Shown: piece by piece, positions 34,519 through 45,013 of the stretch
Numbering within the stretch: position 1 is the stretch's first letter
How the letters are laid out: each line of letters opens with the position of its first letter
Assembly: GCA_041494245.1 (NCBI GenBank)
Contig: JBGQAK010000007.1
Span: forward strand, 130,684 to 194,683
DNA from: RBG-13-68-16 sp041494245
GTDB lineage: Bacteria > Acidobacteriota > Thermoanaerobaculia > Thermoanaerobaculales > Thermoanaerobaculaceae
DNA: 64,000 nt
Direction of reading: 5' to 3'
Made by a program: the position numbers and the translations under genes
Notes under the pieces: generated by a model
What the model was told of the DNA's origin: nothing
Database searches by the model: none
The model's input: the letters and a program-made list of their open reading frames with translations, nothing else

Positions 34519-36603
34519 GTGCACAGGCGCGGCGTCCGGACAGCCCTCATCCTCGCGCTGGCGCTGCTGCCGGCGCTCGCGGCACTGCACTCGCGCTCGT
34601 TCTTCTCGCCCGACGAAACCTCATACGCCCAGGTTGCGAGGGAGATGCTCGAGACCCACGACCTCGTGGTCCCCACCATCGACGGCACGCCGTGGCTCGA
34701 AAAACCACCGCTCGTCTACTGGCTGCTTGCGGGCGCCTTCGCCCTCTTCGGATGGGGGTTCCCGGCGGCCGTGCTGCTCAACGCGCTGCTCACCGCGGGG
34801 ACGGCGCTCGTCATCGCCGCGCACGTACGCCGCAGCGCCCCGCCGCGAGCCGCGCTGCTGGCCGCCGCCGCGTACCTCACGATGTTCCTCCCGCTCGCCG
34901 CCGCGCGCAGCGCGCTCACCGACCCGGCGCTCACGCTGTGCACGACCGCGGCGATCGCGCTCTTCCTCGTGGAGGGGTTGCCGGCCGCGATCGGCTCGGG
35001 CGCGCTGCTCGGCCTGGGCCTCCTGGCCAAGGGGCCGGTGGCGCCTCTCGTAGTGCTGCCGGCACTGCTGGCGGCGGCCGCCGTGCGGCGCGACATGGCG
35101 GCGTGGCGGCGGCTCGGGACGGCCCTGGCCGCGGCCGCGGCCGTCGCGCTCCCCTGGCACCTCCTGCTCGCCGCCCGCGGCCTCTGGCACGAGTTCTCCG
35201 CCGTGTTCTTCGGGCGCCAGGTGGTGTCGCGGGCGGTCGACGTGTGGGGCTTCCGGGCCCCGTGGTGGATCTACCTCCCGGCGCTGTGGCTGGCGGCGTT
35301 TCCCTGGGGGACACACCTGGCCCATGCGCTGCGCGGCGAGTGGCGGCGTCTTGCCGGCAGCCGGTTCCGGGATGTGGCCCCGGTTGTCGAGGCGGCTGCC
35401 GTCCTCGTCCCACTGATCGCCTTCTCGCTCGCCATCAACAAGCTCCCCCACTACCTGCTGCCGCTGGTACCCTGGCTCGCCGTCTGGCTCGGACGCGCCG
35501 CCGACTCCCTGCTGGACCACCCCCGGCCCGACCGCTTCACGCGTGCCACCGCGTGGAGCGCCGCGCTGATCGGTGCCGGCGCCCTGGCTGCGGCTGCCGC
35601 CCTGAGCACACGTGCCGATATCGGCCGGTTCTTGCCCAGCGCAACCCCCTGGATGTTGGCTGCCGCAGCACTTGTGTTTGCCGCCCTTGCCGTCGTCGAG
35701 GCCAGGGGTGCGATCCGCCTCGCCTGGGTCGGTCTGTGTCTCCTGGGGCTTGCAATGCGTCTTGGCCTCGACGTGTTGTTCCTCCCCGCGCTGGATCGTG
35801 AAACGCTCGAGCGGCCCCTCGCCGCCGCCGTGCGCGAGCACCTTCCCGCCGGCGGACTGCCGATCGCGCACAGGTGGTGGCGCGCCTCCTTCGTCGCCTA
35901 CGGCGTGCGCGGCTGGACCCGCACGGACACCCGCGACCAGCTCGCCGCCGCGCTCGCCTCCGCAGCCGGCCAGGGCCGACCCGCCCTCGTCCTTGTGCGG
36001 GCCGACAGCGAGGGCGAGAGCCGCGCCGCCGCCTGGAGCGCGGGCGGAGACGCACGCGAGGTCGCCCGCCTCTCCGGCCTCGGCGAGATCGACGGGAAGA
36101 TCCTCGAGGGCATCGTCTTTCTCGTGGACATGCAGCGCGACAGCACTCGCGTCTTCTACGACGCCGACCGCCCGCTGCCTGGCGAGGCCGGCTTCGCGGC
36201 CATCGAGGGAAACGCCTGGACGCCGAGCTTCCGCTGGAGCGTGGCGACCTCCTCGCGCCTCCCGCTCGCGGCGAAACCGCCGGGTGATGCGGTCCTGCGC
36301 CTGCGAGCCTGGGGGCGACCGCACCAGGGGAAGCAACAGCGGCTGCGCCTCGTGCTCAATGATTGCCCCCTCGGCGAGCTCACCCTGACGAGTCTTCCCG
36401 AGGTCTTCACCCTCCGCGCACCGGCGAGCTGCCTGGACAAGGCGCCCCAGGAGCTGGTCTTCACCGCCAGCCACCTCGACGTCCCGCGCGAGTCGGACCC
36501 GGCCAGCTCCGACGCCCGCACGCTGGCGTTCGCGCTCGACTGGCTCGCCCTCGACCCCGCGCCCGCCTCCGAGGGCAAGCCTCACTCTGAAACGAGCCGG
36601 TAG
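34519..36603 (+). CDS. ArnT/PMT-family membrane glycosyltransferase (GT-C fold)
   Basis: 694 residues from a GTG at 34519. After a first membrane helix comes the lumenal 'SFFSPDETSYAQVAREM', with the catalytic acidic pair of GT-C enzymes, then 'TPWLEKPPLVYWLL', diagnostic of the ArnT/PMT family. About ten further hydrophobic segments follow to residue ~420, then a soluble periplasmic tail of ~250 residues. It would transfer a sugar from a polyprenyl-phosphate donor to lipid A or another exported acceptor. The substrate is unknown. Its last 22 bp overlap the convergent kdpE gene. A longer upstream open frame is an artefact over the propeller gene. Confidence 0.85.
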   Translation: MHRRGVRTALILALALLPALAALHSRSFFSPDETSYAQVAREMLETHDLVVPTIDGTPWLEKPPLVYWLLAGAFALFGWGFPAAVLLNALLTAGTALVIAAHVRRSAPPRAALLAAAAYLTMFLPLAAARSALTDPALTLCTTAAIALFLVEGLPAAIGSGALLGLGLLAKGPVAPLVVLPALLAAAAVRRDMAAWRRLGTALAAAAAVALPWHLLLAARGLWHEFSAVFFGRQVVSRAVDVWGFRAPWWIYLPALWLAAFPWGTHLAHALRGEWRRLAGSRFRDVAPVVEAAAVLVPLIAFSLAINKLPHYLLPLVPWLAVWLGRAADSLLDHPRPDRFTRATAWSAALIGAGALAAAAALSTRADIGRFLPSATPWMLAAAALVFAALAVVEARGAIRLAWVGLCLLGLAMRLGLDVLFLPALDRETLERPLAAAVREHLPAGGLPIAHRWWRASFVAYGVRGWTRTDTRDQLAAALASAAGQGRPALVLVRADSEGESRAAAWSAGGDAREVARLSGLGEIDGKILEGIVFLVDMQRDSTRVFYDADRPLPGEAGFAAIEGNAWTPSFRWSVATSSRLPLAAKPPGDAVLRLRAWGRPHQGKQQRLRLVLNDCPLGELTLTSLPEVFTLRAPASCLDKAPQELVFTASHLDVPRESDPASSDARTLAFALDWLALDPAPASEGKPHSETSR

Positions 36604-37280
36604 CCGACGCCGGGCTCGGTTCGGAGGATTTGGGGGCGGGCGGGGTCCGACTCGAGCTTACGGCGGAGCTGGGCGACGTAGACGCGTACGTAGTGGTTCT
36701 CGTCGCCGTACTCGGGGCCCCACACCTCGTGCAGGAGCTGCCGGTGGGTGAGCACCTTCCCGGCGTTCTTGACCAGGAACGCCAGCAGCTTGTACTCGAT
36801 CGGCGTGAGGCGGACCTCGCGACCGGCGACGAAAACCTGCCGCCGCGCGAGGTCCACGCGCAGGTCCCCGCGCACAAACTCCAGCGGGCCGGAGGGCGCC
36901 CCTGCGGACGCGGCGTGGCGCAGCGCCACCCGCACCCGGGCGATCAGCTCCCCCACCGCGAACGGCTTGGTGAGGTAGTCGTCGGCGCCCGCCTCGAGAG
37001 CCGACACCTTGTCGTTCTCCCGGTCGCGCACCGAGAGCACCACGATCGGCACAGTCGACCACTCCCTCACGTCACGCGTGAGCGAGATGCCGTCACGATC
37101 CGGAAGGCCGAGATCCAGGATGATCACGTCCGGGCGTTCGGTCTCGAGCTTGGCCACCGCCTCCGCGGCGGTGCCGGCCTCGACGACACGGAACCCTTCG
37201 CTGGCGAGGCTGGCCCGAACGAAGTGGCGGATCGGCGCCTCGTCGTCAACCACCAGGATCAGGGGCTCGACGGAAACCAT
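36582..37280 (-). CDS. kdpE: KdpE response regulator
   Basis: 232 residues, standard OmpR/PhoB type. The receiver has 'ILVVDDEAPIRHF' (acidic pocket), 'DVIILDLGLPDRDG' (phosphoacceptor Asp), 'IVVLSVRD' and 'DYLTKPFAVGEL' (Lys). The winged-helix domain has 'RLTPIEYKLLAFLVKNAGKV' and 'VRVYVAQLRRKLESDP'. It activates kdp transcription when K+ is limiting, and likely acts on the shared sequence before kdpF and the porin. It is last in the operon, 24 bp after kdpD. Confidence 0.95.
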   Translation of the reverse strand: MVSVEPLILVVDDEAPIRHFVRASLASEGFRVVEAGTAAEAVAKLETERPDVIILDLGLPDRDGISLTRDVREWSTVPIVVLSVRDRENDKVSALEAGADDYLTKPFAVGELIARVRVALRHAASAGAPSGPLEFVRGDLRVDLARRQVFVAGREVRLTPIEYKLLAFLVKNAGKVLTHRQLLHEVWGPEYGDENHYVRVYVAQLRRKLESDPARPQILRTEPGVGYRLVSE

Positions 37281-37304
37281 AATGGGCGCACCCTTTCGAC
37301 GATC

Positions 37305-40013
37305 TTAGCCGATCGTGTCGGCGGCACGTTCCTCCGGCTTCACCTCCGGAGGCGGGCCGCCGAGAGGAAGCCGCATCGCGAAGACCGCTCCCCCGCCCGA
37401 CCTGCCGGCGGCGGTGATCGCCCCGCCGTGGGCCGCCACGATGGCCTTGCAGATGGCGAGGCCGAGCCCCGCCCCGGGCTGGCCGCTGCCCGACGGCAGG
37501 CGGTAGAACTTCTCGAAAACGCGCTGCTCCTCGCCGGATGCGAGGCCGGGCCCGCGGTCCGCGACCTCGATCGTGACGTCCTTCCCCTCGATCCGGGCCG
37601 CGACATCGATCGGGGAGCCGGTGGGGGTGTACTTGACGGCGTTCTCCAGAAGGTTGACCAGCGCCTGGACGATGAGCGCGCTGTCGAGAGGGACGAGCGG
37701 GAGCGAGCCCGGCACATCTGTCCGAACCTCGCGCCCGGCGAGGCGGCCCTCCATTTGAGAGAGGGCGGCCCCGATGACTTCCTCCACCGGTTGCCACTCC
37801 TTCCGCAGCGTCACCGCTCCCGCCTCAAGGCGCGTCATGTCGAGCAGGTTTCCGATGAAGCGGTTCAGCCGTTCGGCCTGCTCGTTGACGGACTCGAGCA
37901 GCTCGCGCCTGGTCTCGCGCGCGAGCCCTTCGCCGCCCTGCAGCAGCGTGGCCGAAGCACCGGCGATGGCCGCGAGCGGCGTGCGCAGGTCGTGCGACAC
38001 GGAGGCGAGCAGCGAGCTGCGCATCCGCTCGGTCTCAGCCTGCAGCTGGGCGGACTGCGCCTCGGCGGCGAGGTTGGTTCGCTCCACGGCAAGGGCGATC
38101 TGGCTGGCGAACGCCTCGAGCAGGTGGAGGCGCTCCGAGTCGAGCGGCCCCTGGCCGGTGCCCGGTTTCAGGCCGATCACGCCCACCGTGCCGCGAGACA
38201 CCACGAGCGGCACGTAAATCGCCTCGCTTCCGGGCAGCGTATCGGTCCCGAGCCCCGCGCGCTGGCCGTGGTCGAAGGCCCACCGGGCGACCGAGACATC
38301 CTTGGAATCCCGGGCGAAACCGGCCTCGTGGGCAAAAGCGGCCGAGAGCCTCCCGTCTTTGTGCGGAAGGAAGATCGCCACGCCGCTTTCGAAGACCTCG
38401 GCCAGGTGGCGTCCCGCCACCCGCACCACCTCGTACGTCTCCCCCGCTCCGGCGCAGGCACGGCTCACCGCGTACAGGGCGGCGGTCCGCTGCTCGCGCG
38501 CCCGCGCGGCCACCGCCTGCTCGCGGACGTGCGCGGCGAGGTTCGCTATCACGAGCGCGACCGCCAGCATCACGCCGAACGTCAGCAGGTACTGTGTATC
38601 TGCGACGGCGAAGGTGTAACGGGGCGGAACGAACAGGAAATCGAACGCGGCGACGCTGAGGACCGACGACAGGGCGGCCGGGCCTCTCCCCGACCGAAGC
38701 GCCACGACGAGGATCCCGAGCAGATAGACCATGATGAGGTTCGAGAGTGCGAACCGGTCCGCCACCAGCGCAGCGACGACCGAGCAGCCAGCCACCACGA
38801 AGAGCGAGAAGCCATAGTCGCGCCACCGCGTGCGTACCCGAACCGGAGGCTTCGCCGACACCGGCTCTTCCTGCGCGCTCCCGGTGATCACGTACACGTC
38901 GATCTCGCCGCTGCCGCGCACCAGCCGCTCGACGAACGACCCCTGCAGGAGCGTTCTCCAGCGCGGCTCCGCCGGCTTGCCCACCACGAGCTTGGTGACG
39001 TTGCGGCGCCGGGCGTACGCGAGGATTTCATCCACCACGTTGCTGCCGCTCAACGTGACGGTCTCAGCACCAAGCTGCTCGGCCAGCCGCAGGGTGTCCT
39101 CGAGCTGCTCGCGATCGGCCTCGGGCAGAGGGACCTGGGAAGGGGTCTCGACGTAGACCGCCATCCATTCGGCCCGCAGGCGTGCCGCCATGCGGCGCGC
39201 CGCACGGACCAGGCGCATGGCGTAGGGGCTGGGCCCGATGCAGACGAGGACGCGCTCCGCGGTCGGCCAGGTCTCGCGGACGGCGTGCTCCTGACGGTAG
39301 CGCTGCATCTGGACGTCCACACGGTCGGCGGTCGCACGCAGCGCCAGCTCGCGGAGCGCGATGAGGTTCCCCTCCCGGAAGAAGCTCACGGCGGCGCGCT
39401 CCGCCTGCTCCGGGATGTACACCTTGCCGTCCGCCAGGCGTTTGCGCAGCTCCTCGGACGGCAGGTCCACCAGCTCGATCTCGTCGGCGCGGTCGAGCAG
39501 CGCGTCGGGGACCGTCTCCCGCACGGTGACGCCGGTGATCTGCGCCACCACGTCGTTGAGGGTTTCCAGGTGCTGCACGTTCAGGGTGGTGTAGACGTCG
39601 ATCCCCGCGGCCAACAGCTCCTCCACGTCCCCCAACCGCTTGGCGTGGCGAACGCCCGGTGCGTTGGTGTGGGCAAGCTCGTCGACCAGGATGAGCGCCG
39701 GGTGGCGGTCGAGCGCCGCCTCGAGGTCGAACTCCTCCAGCCTCTTGCCCCTGTAGGAGAGCGGGCGGCGCGGCATAACCTCGAGTCCCTCGAGCAGCGC
39801 CTCGGTCTCGCGTCGCCCGTGCGTCTCCACCCATCCGGCCACCACGTCGACGCCTTCGGCCCTCCGTGCCCGCGCCGCCTCCAGCATCGCGTACGTCTTC
39901 CCCACTCCGGGTGCGGCGCCGAAGAACACCTTCAGCTTGCCCCGCGACCGCCGTACCTCTTCTTCCTGCACGATTGCGAGCAGCTCATCGGGGTCGGGTC
40001 GCCGGTGCTCCAT
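37305..40013 (-). CDS. kdpD: KdpD sensor histidine kinase
   Basis: 902 residues with the complete KdpD layout. The N-terminal KdpD domain has Walker A 'GAAPGVGKTYAML' and 'LILVDELAHTNAPG'. A Usp-like domain follows ('VLVCIGPSP', 'LVVGKPAEPRW'), then four membrane helices near 400-500, a GAF domain (~520-650), 'SVSHDLRTPLAAIAG' with the phosphorylated His, and the ATPase boxes 'LLENAVKYTP', 'VADRGPGL' and 'GAGLGLAICKAIV'. It senses K+ limitation and ionic conditions at the inner membrane and phosphorylates KdpE. Confidence 0.95.
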   Translation of the reverse strand: MEHRRPDPDELLAIVQEEEVRRSRGKLKVFFGAAPGVGKTYAMLEAARARRAEGVDVVAGWVETHGRRETEALLEGLEVMPRRPLSYRGKRLEEFDLEAALDRHPALILVDELAHTNAPGVRHAKRLGDVEELLAAGIDVYTTLNVQHLETLNDVVAQITGVTVRETVPDALLDRADEIELVDLPSEELRKRLADGKVYIPEQAERAAVSFFREGNLIALRELALRATADRVDVQMQRYRQEHAVRETWPTAERVLVCIGPSPYAMRLVRAARRMAARLRAEWMAVYVETPSQVPLPEADREQLEDTLRLAEQLGAETVTLSGSNVVDEILAYARRRNVTKLVVGKPAEPRWRTLLQGSFVERLVRGSGEIDVYVITGSAQEEPVSAKPPVRVRTRWRDYGFSLFVVAGCSVVAALVADRFALSNLIMVYLLGILVVALRSGRGPAALSSVLSVAAFDFLFVPPRYTFAVADTQYLLTFGVMLAVALVIANLAAHVREQAVAARAREQRTAALYAVSRACAGAGETYEVVRVAGRHLAEVFESGVAIFLPHKDGRLSAAFAHEAGFARDSKDVSVARWAFDHGQRAGLGTDTLPGSEAIYVPLVVSRGTVGVIGLKPGTGQGPLDSERLHLLEAFASQIALAVERTNLAAEAQSAQLQAETERMRSSLLASVSHDLRTPLAAIAGASATLLQGGEGLARETRRELLESVNEQAERLNRFIGNLLDMTRLEAGAVTLRKEWQPVEEVIGAALSQMEGRLAGREVRTDVPGSLPLVPLDSALIVQALVNLLENAVKYTPTGSPIDVAARIEGKDVTIEVADRGPGLASGEEQRVFEKFYRLPSGSGQPGAGLGLAICKAIVAAHGGAITAAGRSGGGAVFAMRLPLGGPPPEVKPEERAADTIG

Positions 40014-40036
40014 GCCTGCCCCAACGATACCGCTCT

Positions 40037-40612
40037 TTACCGCCGCAGGCGATCGAGGGTGAGGTTGAGGGCGAGCACGTTGACCCCCGGCTCGCCCAGG
40101 AACCCCAGCGTGCGTCCCTGGCTGTGCGCCTGGACCAACCCTCGCACCGTTTCCGGCCGCAAGCCGCGGGCCCGCGCAACGCGGTCAACCTGTACCAGCG
40201 CGGCCGCCACGGAGATGTCGGGGTCGAGTCCGCTGCCCGATGTCGTCACGAGGTCCACCGGGATCGGCCCGGTGAGACCCGGGTCGGCCTGGCGCAGCGC
40301 AGCGACTCGGTTGTGAACGGCGCTCAGCAGTGCCGGGTTGGTGGGTCCGAGGTTCGAGCCAGTCGAGCCGGAGGCATCGTAAGGGGCGGGCGAGGTCGCG
40401 GAGGGTCGGCTCCAGAAATAGGCGGGGGCCGAGAACGGCTGGCCGATCAGGGCCGAGCCGCGCACCTTCCCGTCGACCTCCATCAGGGAGCCGTTGGCCT
40501 TGTCGTGCCAGACCACCTGGGCAACACCGGTGACGACAAGCGGATAGACGAGACCCGTTACGACGTGAAGCGCGACCAGCAAAACGAGGGCCGGACGAAG
40601 TTGGGAGAACAT
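40037..40612 (-). CDS. kdpC: KdpC subunit of the K+-transporting ATPase
   Basis: 191 residues: one N-terminal membrane helix, then a periplasmic domain with 'GSALIGQPFSAPAYFWSRPS', a hallmark of KdpC. It couples KdpA to KdpB and stabilises the complex. I chose the ATG at 40612 because AGGAGG lies six bases before it. A GTG at 40627 overlaps the kdpB stop codon and would add five residues. Confidence 0.93.
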   Translation of the reverse strand: MFSQLRPALVLLVALHVVTGLVYPLVVTGVAQVVWHDKANGSLMEVDGKVRGSALIGQPFSAPAYFWSRPSATSPAPYDASGSTGSNLGPTNPALLSAVHNRVAALRQADPGLTGPIPVDLVTTSGSGLDPDISVAAALVQVDRVARARGLRPETVRGLVQAHSQGRTLGFLGEPGVNVLALNLTLDRLRR

Positions 40613-40623
40613 GGCGAGCCTCC

Positions 40624-42696
<2,073 letters not shown>

Positions 42697-42707
42697 GTGT
42701 TATCTCC

Positions 42708-44519
42708 CTATCGTGCCGCCGCCAGCATCTGTAGGTGCTCGACGATCGGGCCGAGAGCGAGCGCAGGGAAGAACGTCAGCGCGGCCACGAGAAGTACCGT
42801 TCCGATCAGCAGCACGATGAACAGCGGCGTGTGGGTCGCGAGAGTCCCAGCACCGACCGGCGTGAGCTTCTTCGCGGCCAGCGAGCCGGCGACGGCCAGG
42901 ATCGGGATCTTCGACCAGAAACGGCCGAAGAACATCGCCAGGCCAAGCGTGAAGTTGTAGAACTGGGTGTTCCCGTTCAGGCCCGCGAACGCCGACCCGT
43001 TGTTGTTGCTGGCCGATGAAAAGGCGTACAGGATCTCGGAAAAGCCGTGGGCGCCAGGGTTGGAGACGCCAGCGCGGCCCGCATCTGTCGCGACAGCGAT
43101 CGCCGTGCCTAAGAGGACACACGCCGGAGGGATCAGGATCACCAGCGACGCCATCTTCATCTCGAAAGACTGAATCTTCTTGCCCAGGTACTCCGGCGTG
43201 CGTCCCACCATCAGGCCGGCGATGAAGACCGCGACGATGGCGAACGCCAGCATCCCGTAGAGCCCGGAGCCGACGCCGCCGAACACGACCTCGCCGATTT
43301 GAATCATCGCCATCGGAACGAGGCCCCCCAGCGGCGTGAACGAGTCGTGCATCGAGTTGACGGCGCCGCAGGAGGTCGAGGTGGTCTCCGCCGCGAACAA
43401 ACCGCTGGCTGCCGGACCGAAGCGGACCTCCTTGCCCTCCATGTTTCCCCCGGACTGTGTCGGCGAGGGGCGCTGGTCCACGCCGAGCTTCGCCAGCAGC
43501 GGGTTGCCGGCCTGCTCGCTGCTGATGGCGACGACGGCAGCCAACACGAAGATCACGGACATCGCGGCGAGGATCGCCCACCCCTGGCGGCGATCGCGCA
43601 CCATCTCGCCGAACGTGAGACATAGCGCGCCGGGAATGAGAAACGTCGCGAGCATCTCGAGGAAGTTCGAGAGCGGCGTCGGGTTCTCGAACGGGTGCGC
43701 CGAGTTGGCGTTGAAGAAGCCCCCGCCGTTGGTGCCGAGCTGCTTGATCGCGATCTGCGACGCCACCGGCCCCAGCGCCAGCGTCTGTTCCGTCACCGTG
43801 ACCTTTTCGGTGACTGGGTTGCCCTGGGCGTCCTTGACCGGCGCGCCCGACGCATCGAGCTTCGGCTGGTCCACCACCACAGGCTGCAGCAGCGCCACCT
43901 TCTTGTACGGCGAGAAGGTTTGCACGACGCCCTGTGACGCCAGCCCGAGGGCCACGAGCAGTGACAACGGCACGAGGATGTACAGCGTGCCACGCACTGC
44001 GTCCACCCAGAAGTTTCCAACGGTCGACGCCGTGCGTCGCGCAATGCCGCGAATCAACGCCACCAGCACCGCCATCCCGGACGCGGCGGAGAGGAAGTTC
44101 TGCACCGCCAGGCCGAACATCTGCGCCAGGTAGCTCATCGTCTGCTCGCCCGAGTAGTTCTGCCAGTTGGTGTTGGTCACGAACGATATCGCCGCGTTGA
44201 AGGCAAGATCGGGAGCCACCGCGGGAACGTGAGCGGGGTTGGCCGGCAGCGCTCCTTGCAGCCGCTGGAGGGCGTAAAGCAGGACGAAGCCCACAAAGTT
44301 GAACACCAGCATGGCGACGGCGTAGCGCTTCCAGTCCATCTCCTCGCCGGACTTGACTCCCGAGATGCGGTACAGGAAGCGCTCAACCGGCCCGAGGACG
44401 CGGTCGATGCCGCAGGGGCGGCCCTCGTACACGCGGGCCATGTAGATCCCGAGCGGCTTGGCGAGCGCCAAGATCACGCCCAGGTAGATCAGCAGTTGAA
44501 CGACGGCGAGTGCGGTCAT
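42708..44519 (-). CDS. kdpA: KdpA K+-binding channel-like subunit
   Basis: 603 residues, a little longer than E. coli KdpA. It is strongly hydrophobic with about ten helices and the selectivity-filter regions 'SFVTNTNWQNYSGE', 'NGGGFFNANSAHPFENPTP' and 'STSCGAVNSMHDSFTPLGG'. An additional polar loop at ~250-290 ('DQPKLDASGAPVKDAQGN') is present. The ATG at 44519 overlaps the kdpF stop codon (ATGA); an upstream in-frame start only overlaps kdpF. Confidence 0.95.
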   Translation of the reverse strand: MTALAVVQLLIYLGVILALAKPLGIYMARVYEGRPCGIDRVLGPVERFLYRISGVKSGEEMDWKRYAVAMLVFNFVGFVLLYALQRLQGALPANPAHVPAVAPDLAFNAAISFVTNTNWQNYSGEQTMSYLAQMFGLAVQNFLSAASGMAVLVALIRGIARRTASTVGNFWVDAVRGTLYILVPLSLLVALGLASQGVVQTFSPYKKVALLQPVVVDQPKLDASGAPVKDAQGNPVTEKVTVTEQTLALGPVASQIAIKQLGTNGGGFFNANSAHPFENPTPLSNFLEMLATFLIPGALCLTFGEMVRDRRQGWAILAAMSVIFVLAAVVAISSEQAGNPLLAKLGVDQRPSPTQSGGNMEGKEVRFGPAASGLFAAETTSTSCGAVNSMHDSFTPLGGLVPMAMIQIGEVVFGGVGSGLYGMLAFAIVAVFIAGLMVGRTPEYLGKKIQSFEMKMASLVILIPPACVLLGTAIAVATDAGRAGVSNPGAHGFSEILYAFSSASNNNGSAFAGLNGNTQFYNFTLGLAMFFGRFWSKIPILAVAGSLAAKKLTPVGAGTLATHTPLFIVLLIGTVLLVAALTFFPALALGPIVEHLQMLAAAR

Positions 44520-44608
44520 CCGAGTTCCTCCGGCTTGAGCAACGCGACGAGCAGGTAGATCACGAGTCCGAGGGCGATCAGCCCCGCAATGAGGTAGAGC
44601 AAGTTCAT
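44516..44608 (-). CDS. kdpF: KdpF small membrane subunit
   Basis: 30 residues, essentially one membrane helix ('LLYLIAGLIALGLVIYLLVA') with a short polar tail, the usual KdpF size and position directly before kdpA. It stabilises the KdpABC complex. Both its start and its stop overlap neighbouring genes as ATGA. Confidence 0.85.
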   Translation of the reverse strand: MNLLYLIAGLIALGLVIYLLVALLKPEELG

Positions 44609-44703
44609 TGCGTCCTCCCACGGCCGAGGCGGTCGACGCCTGCAACGAACCAAAGCGTGACCACCAGCAGAGCAGTCACGAGAAGCAGTACGATGACGTC
44701 CAC
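44605..44703 (-). CDS. Small membrane protein preceding kdpF
   Basis: A 32-residue frame from a GTG at 44703, with GGAGG six bases upstream, encodes one helix ('VIVLLLVTALLVVTLWFVAG') followed by 'VDRLGRGRTQ'. The stop codon overlaps the kdpF start as ATGA. The strong ribosome site, the coupling and the one-helix composition support a real gene. It may be an extra Kdp subunit or regulator like the small proteins in some other kdp operons. It is too short for normal gene callers. Confidence 0.65.
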   Translation of the reverse strand: MDVIVLLLVTALLVVTLWFVAGVDRLGRGRTQ

Positions 44704-44722
44704 GTCGCACCTCCAAGCCCGA

Positions 44723-44797
44723 GCATTCGAGCACCGCGTGTGTCAAGGACGCATAGGCAAAGGCGGCCTTGATGTCAAGAAAAGGTCAATGGATGTA
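44723..44797 (-). promoter_or_regulatory. kdp promoter and conserved regulatory block
   Basis: On the minus strand TTGACA (44773-44778), 17 bp and TATGCG (44750-44755) precede the kdp operon. The predicted leader is about 40 nt. The 33 bp from 44723 to 44755 match the block before the porin at 25 of 33 positions without gaps, and similarity continues upstream of the -35. This suggests shared control, probably by KdpE. Confidence 0.55.
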
Positions 44798-44845
44798 GCG
44801 CGGAGCTCGCGGGACCGGTAGTCTCTGCCCTCAGCAACGTTCCAC

Positions 44846-45000
44846 TCAGACTCGCCTTGCAGCTCCCCCAAACAAGGTTTCGAGCGCCCGCGCTGCGTTC
44901 TCGGCCCCTCGCCGCGCGCCGCGATCGTGAGTTCCGACCCGCAGGCGGCTCCGAGGGTCATCACGTCCAGGATCGACGTGCCATTAGCCCGGTTCGCGCC
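44846..45000 (-). pseudogene. HPr-like (PtsH family) remnant
   Basis: Just after the porin stop codon the minus strand encodes the C-terminal half of an HPr protein: 'NGTSILDVMTLGAACGSELT', then 'IAARGEG'. After a frameshift it continues 'ENAARALETLFGGAARRV' to a TGA at 44846. The Ser46-region helix is present, but the N-terminal half with the phosphorylated His is gone. A truncation plus frameshift make it a dead gene. A promoter for kdp now lies downstream of it. Confidence 0.7.
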
Positions 45001-45013
45001 CTCCTCGCCGGAA

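Noticed and set aside
44741..44746. TTGACA as the kdp -35 box
   Set aside because: No acceptable -10 lies 16-18 bp downstream, while the upstream TTGACA/TATGCG pair has exact spacing and is mirrored at the porin.
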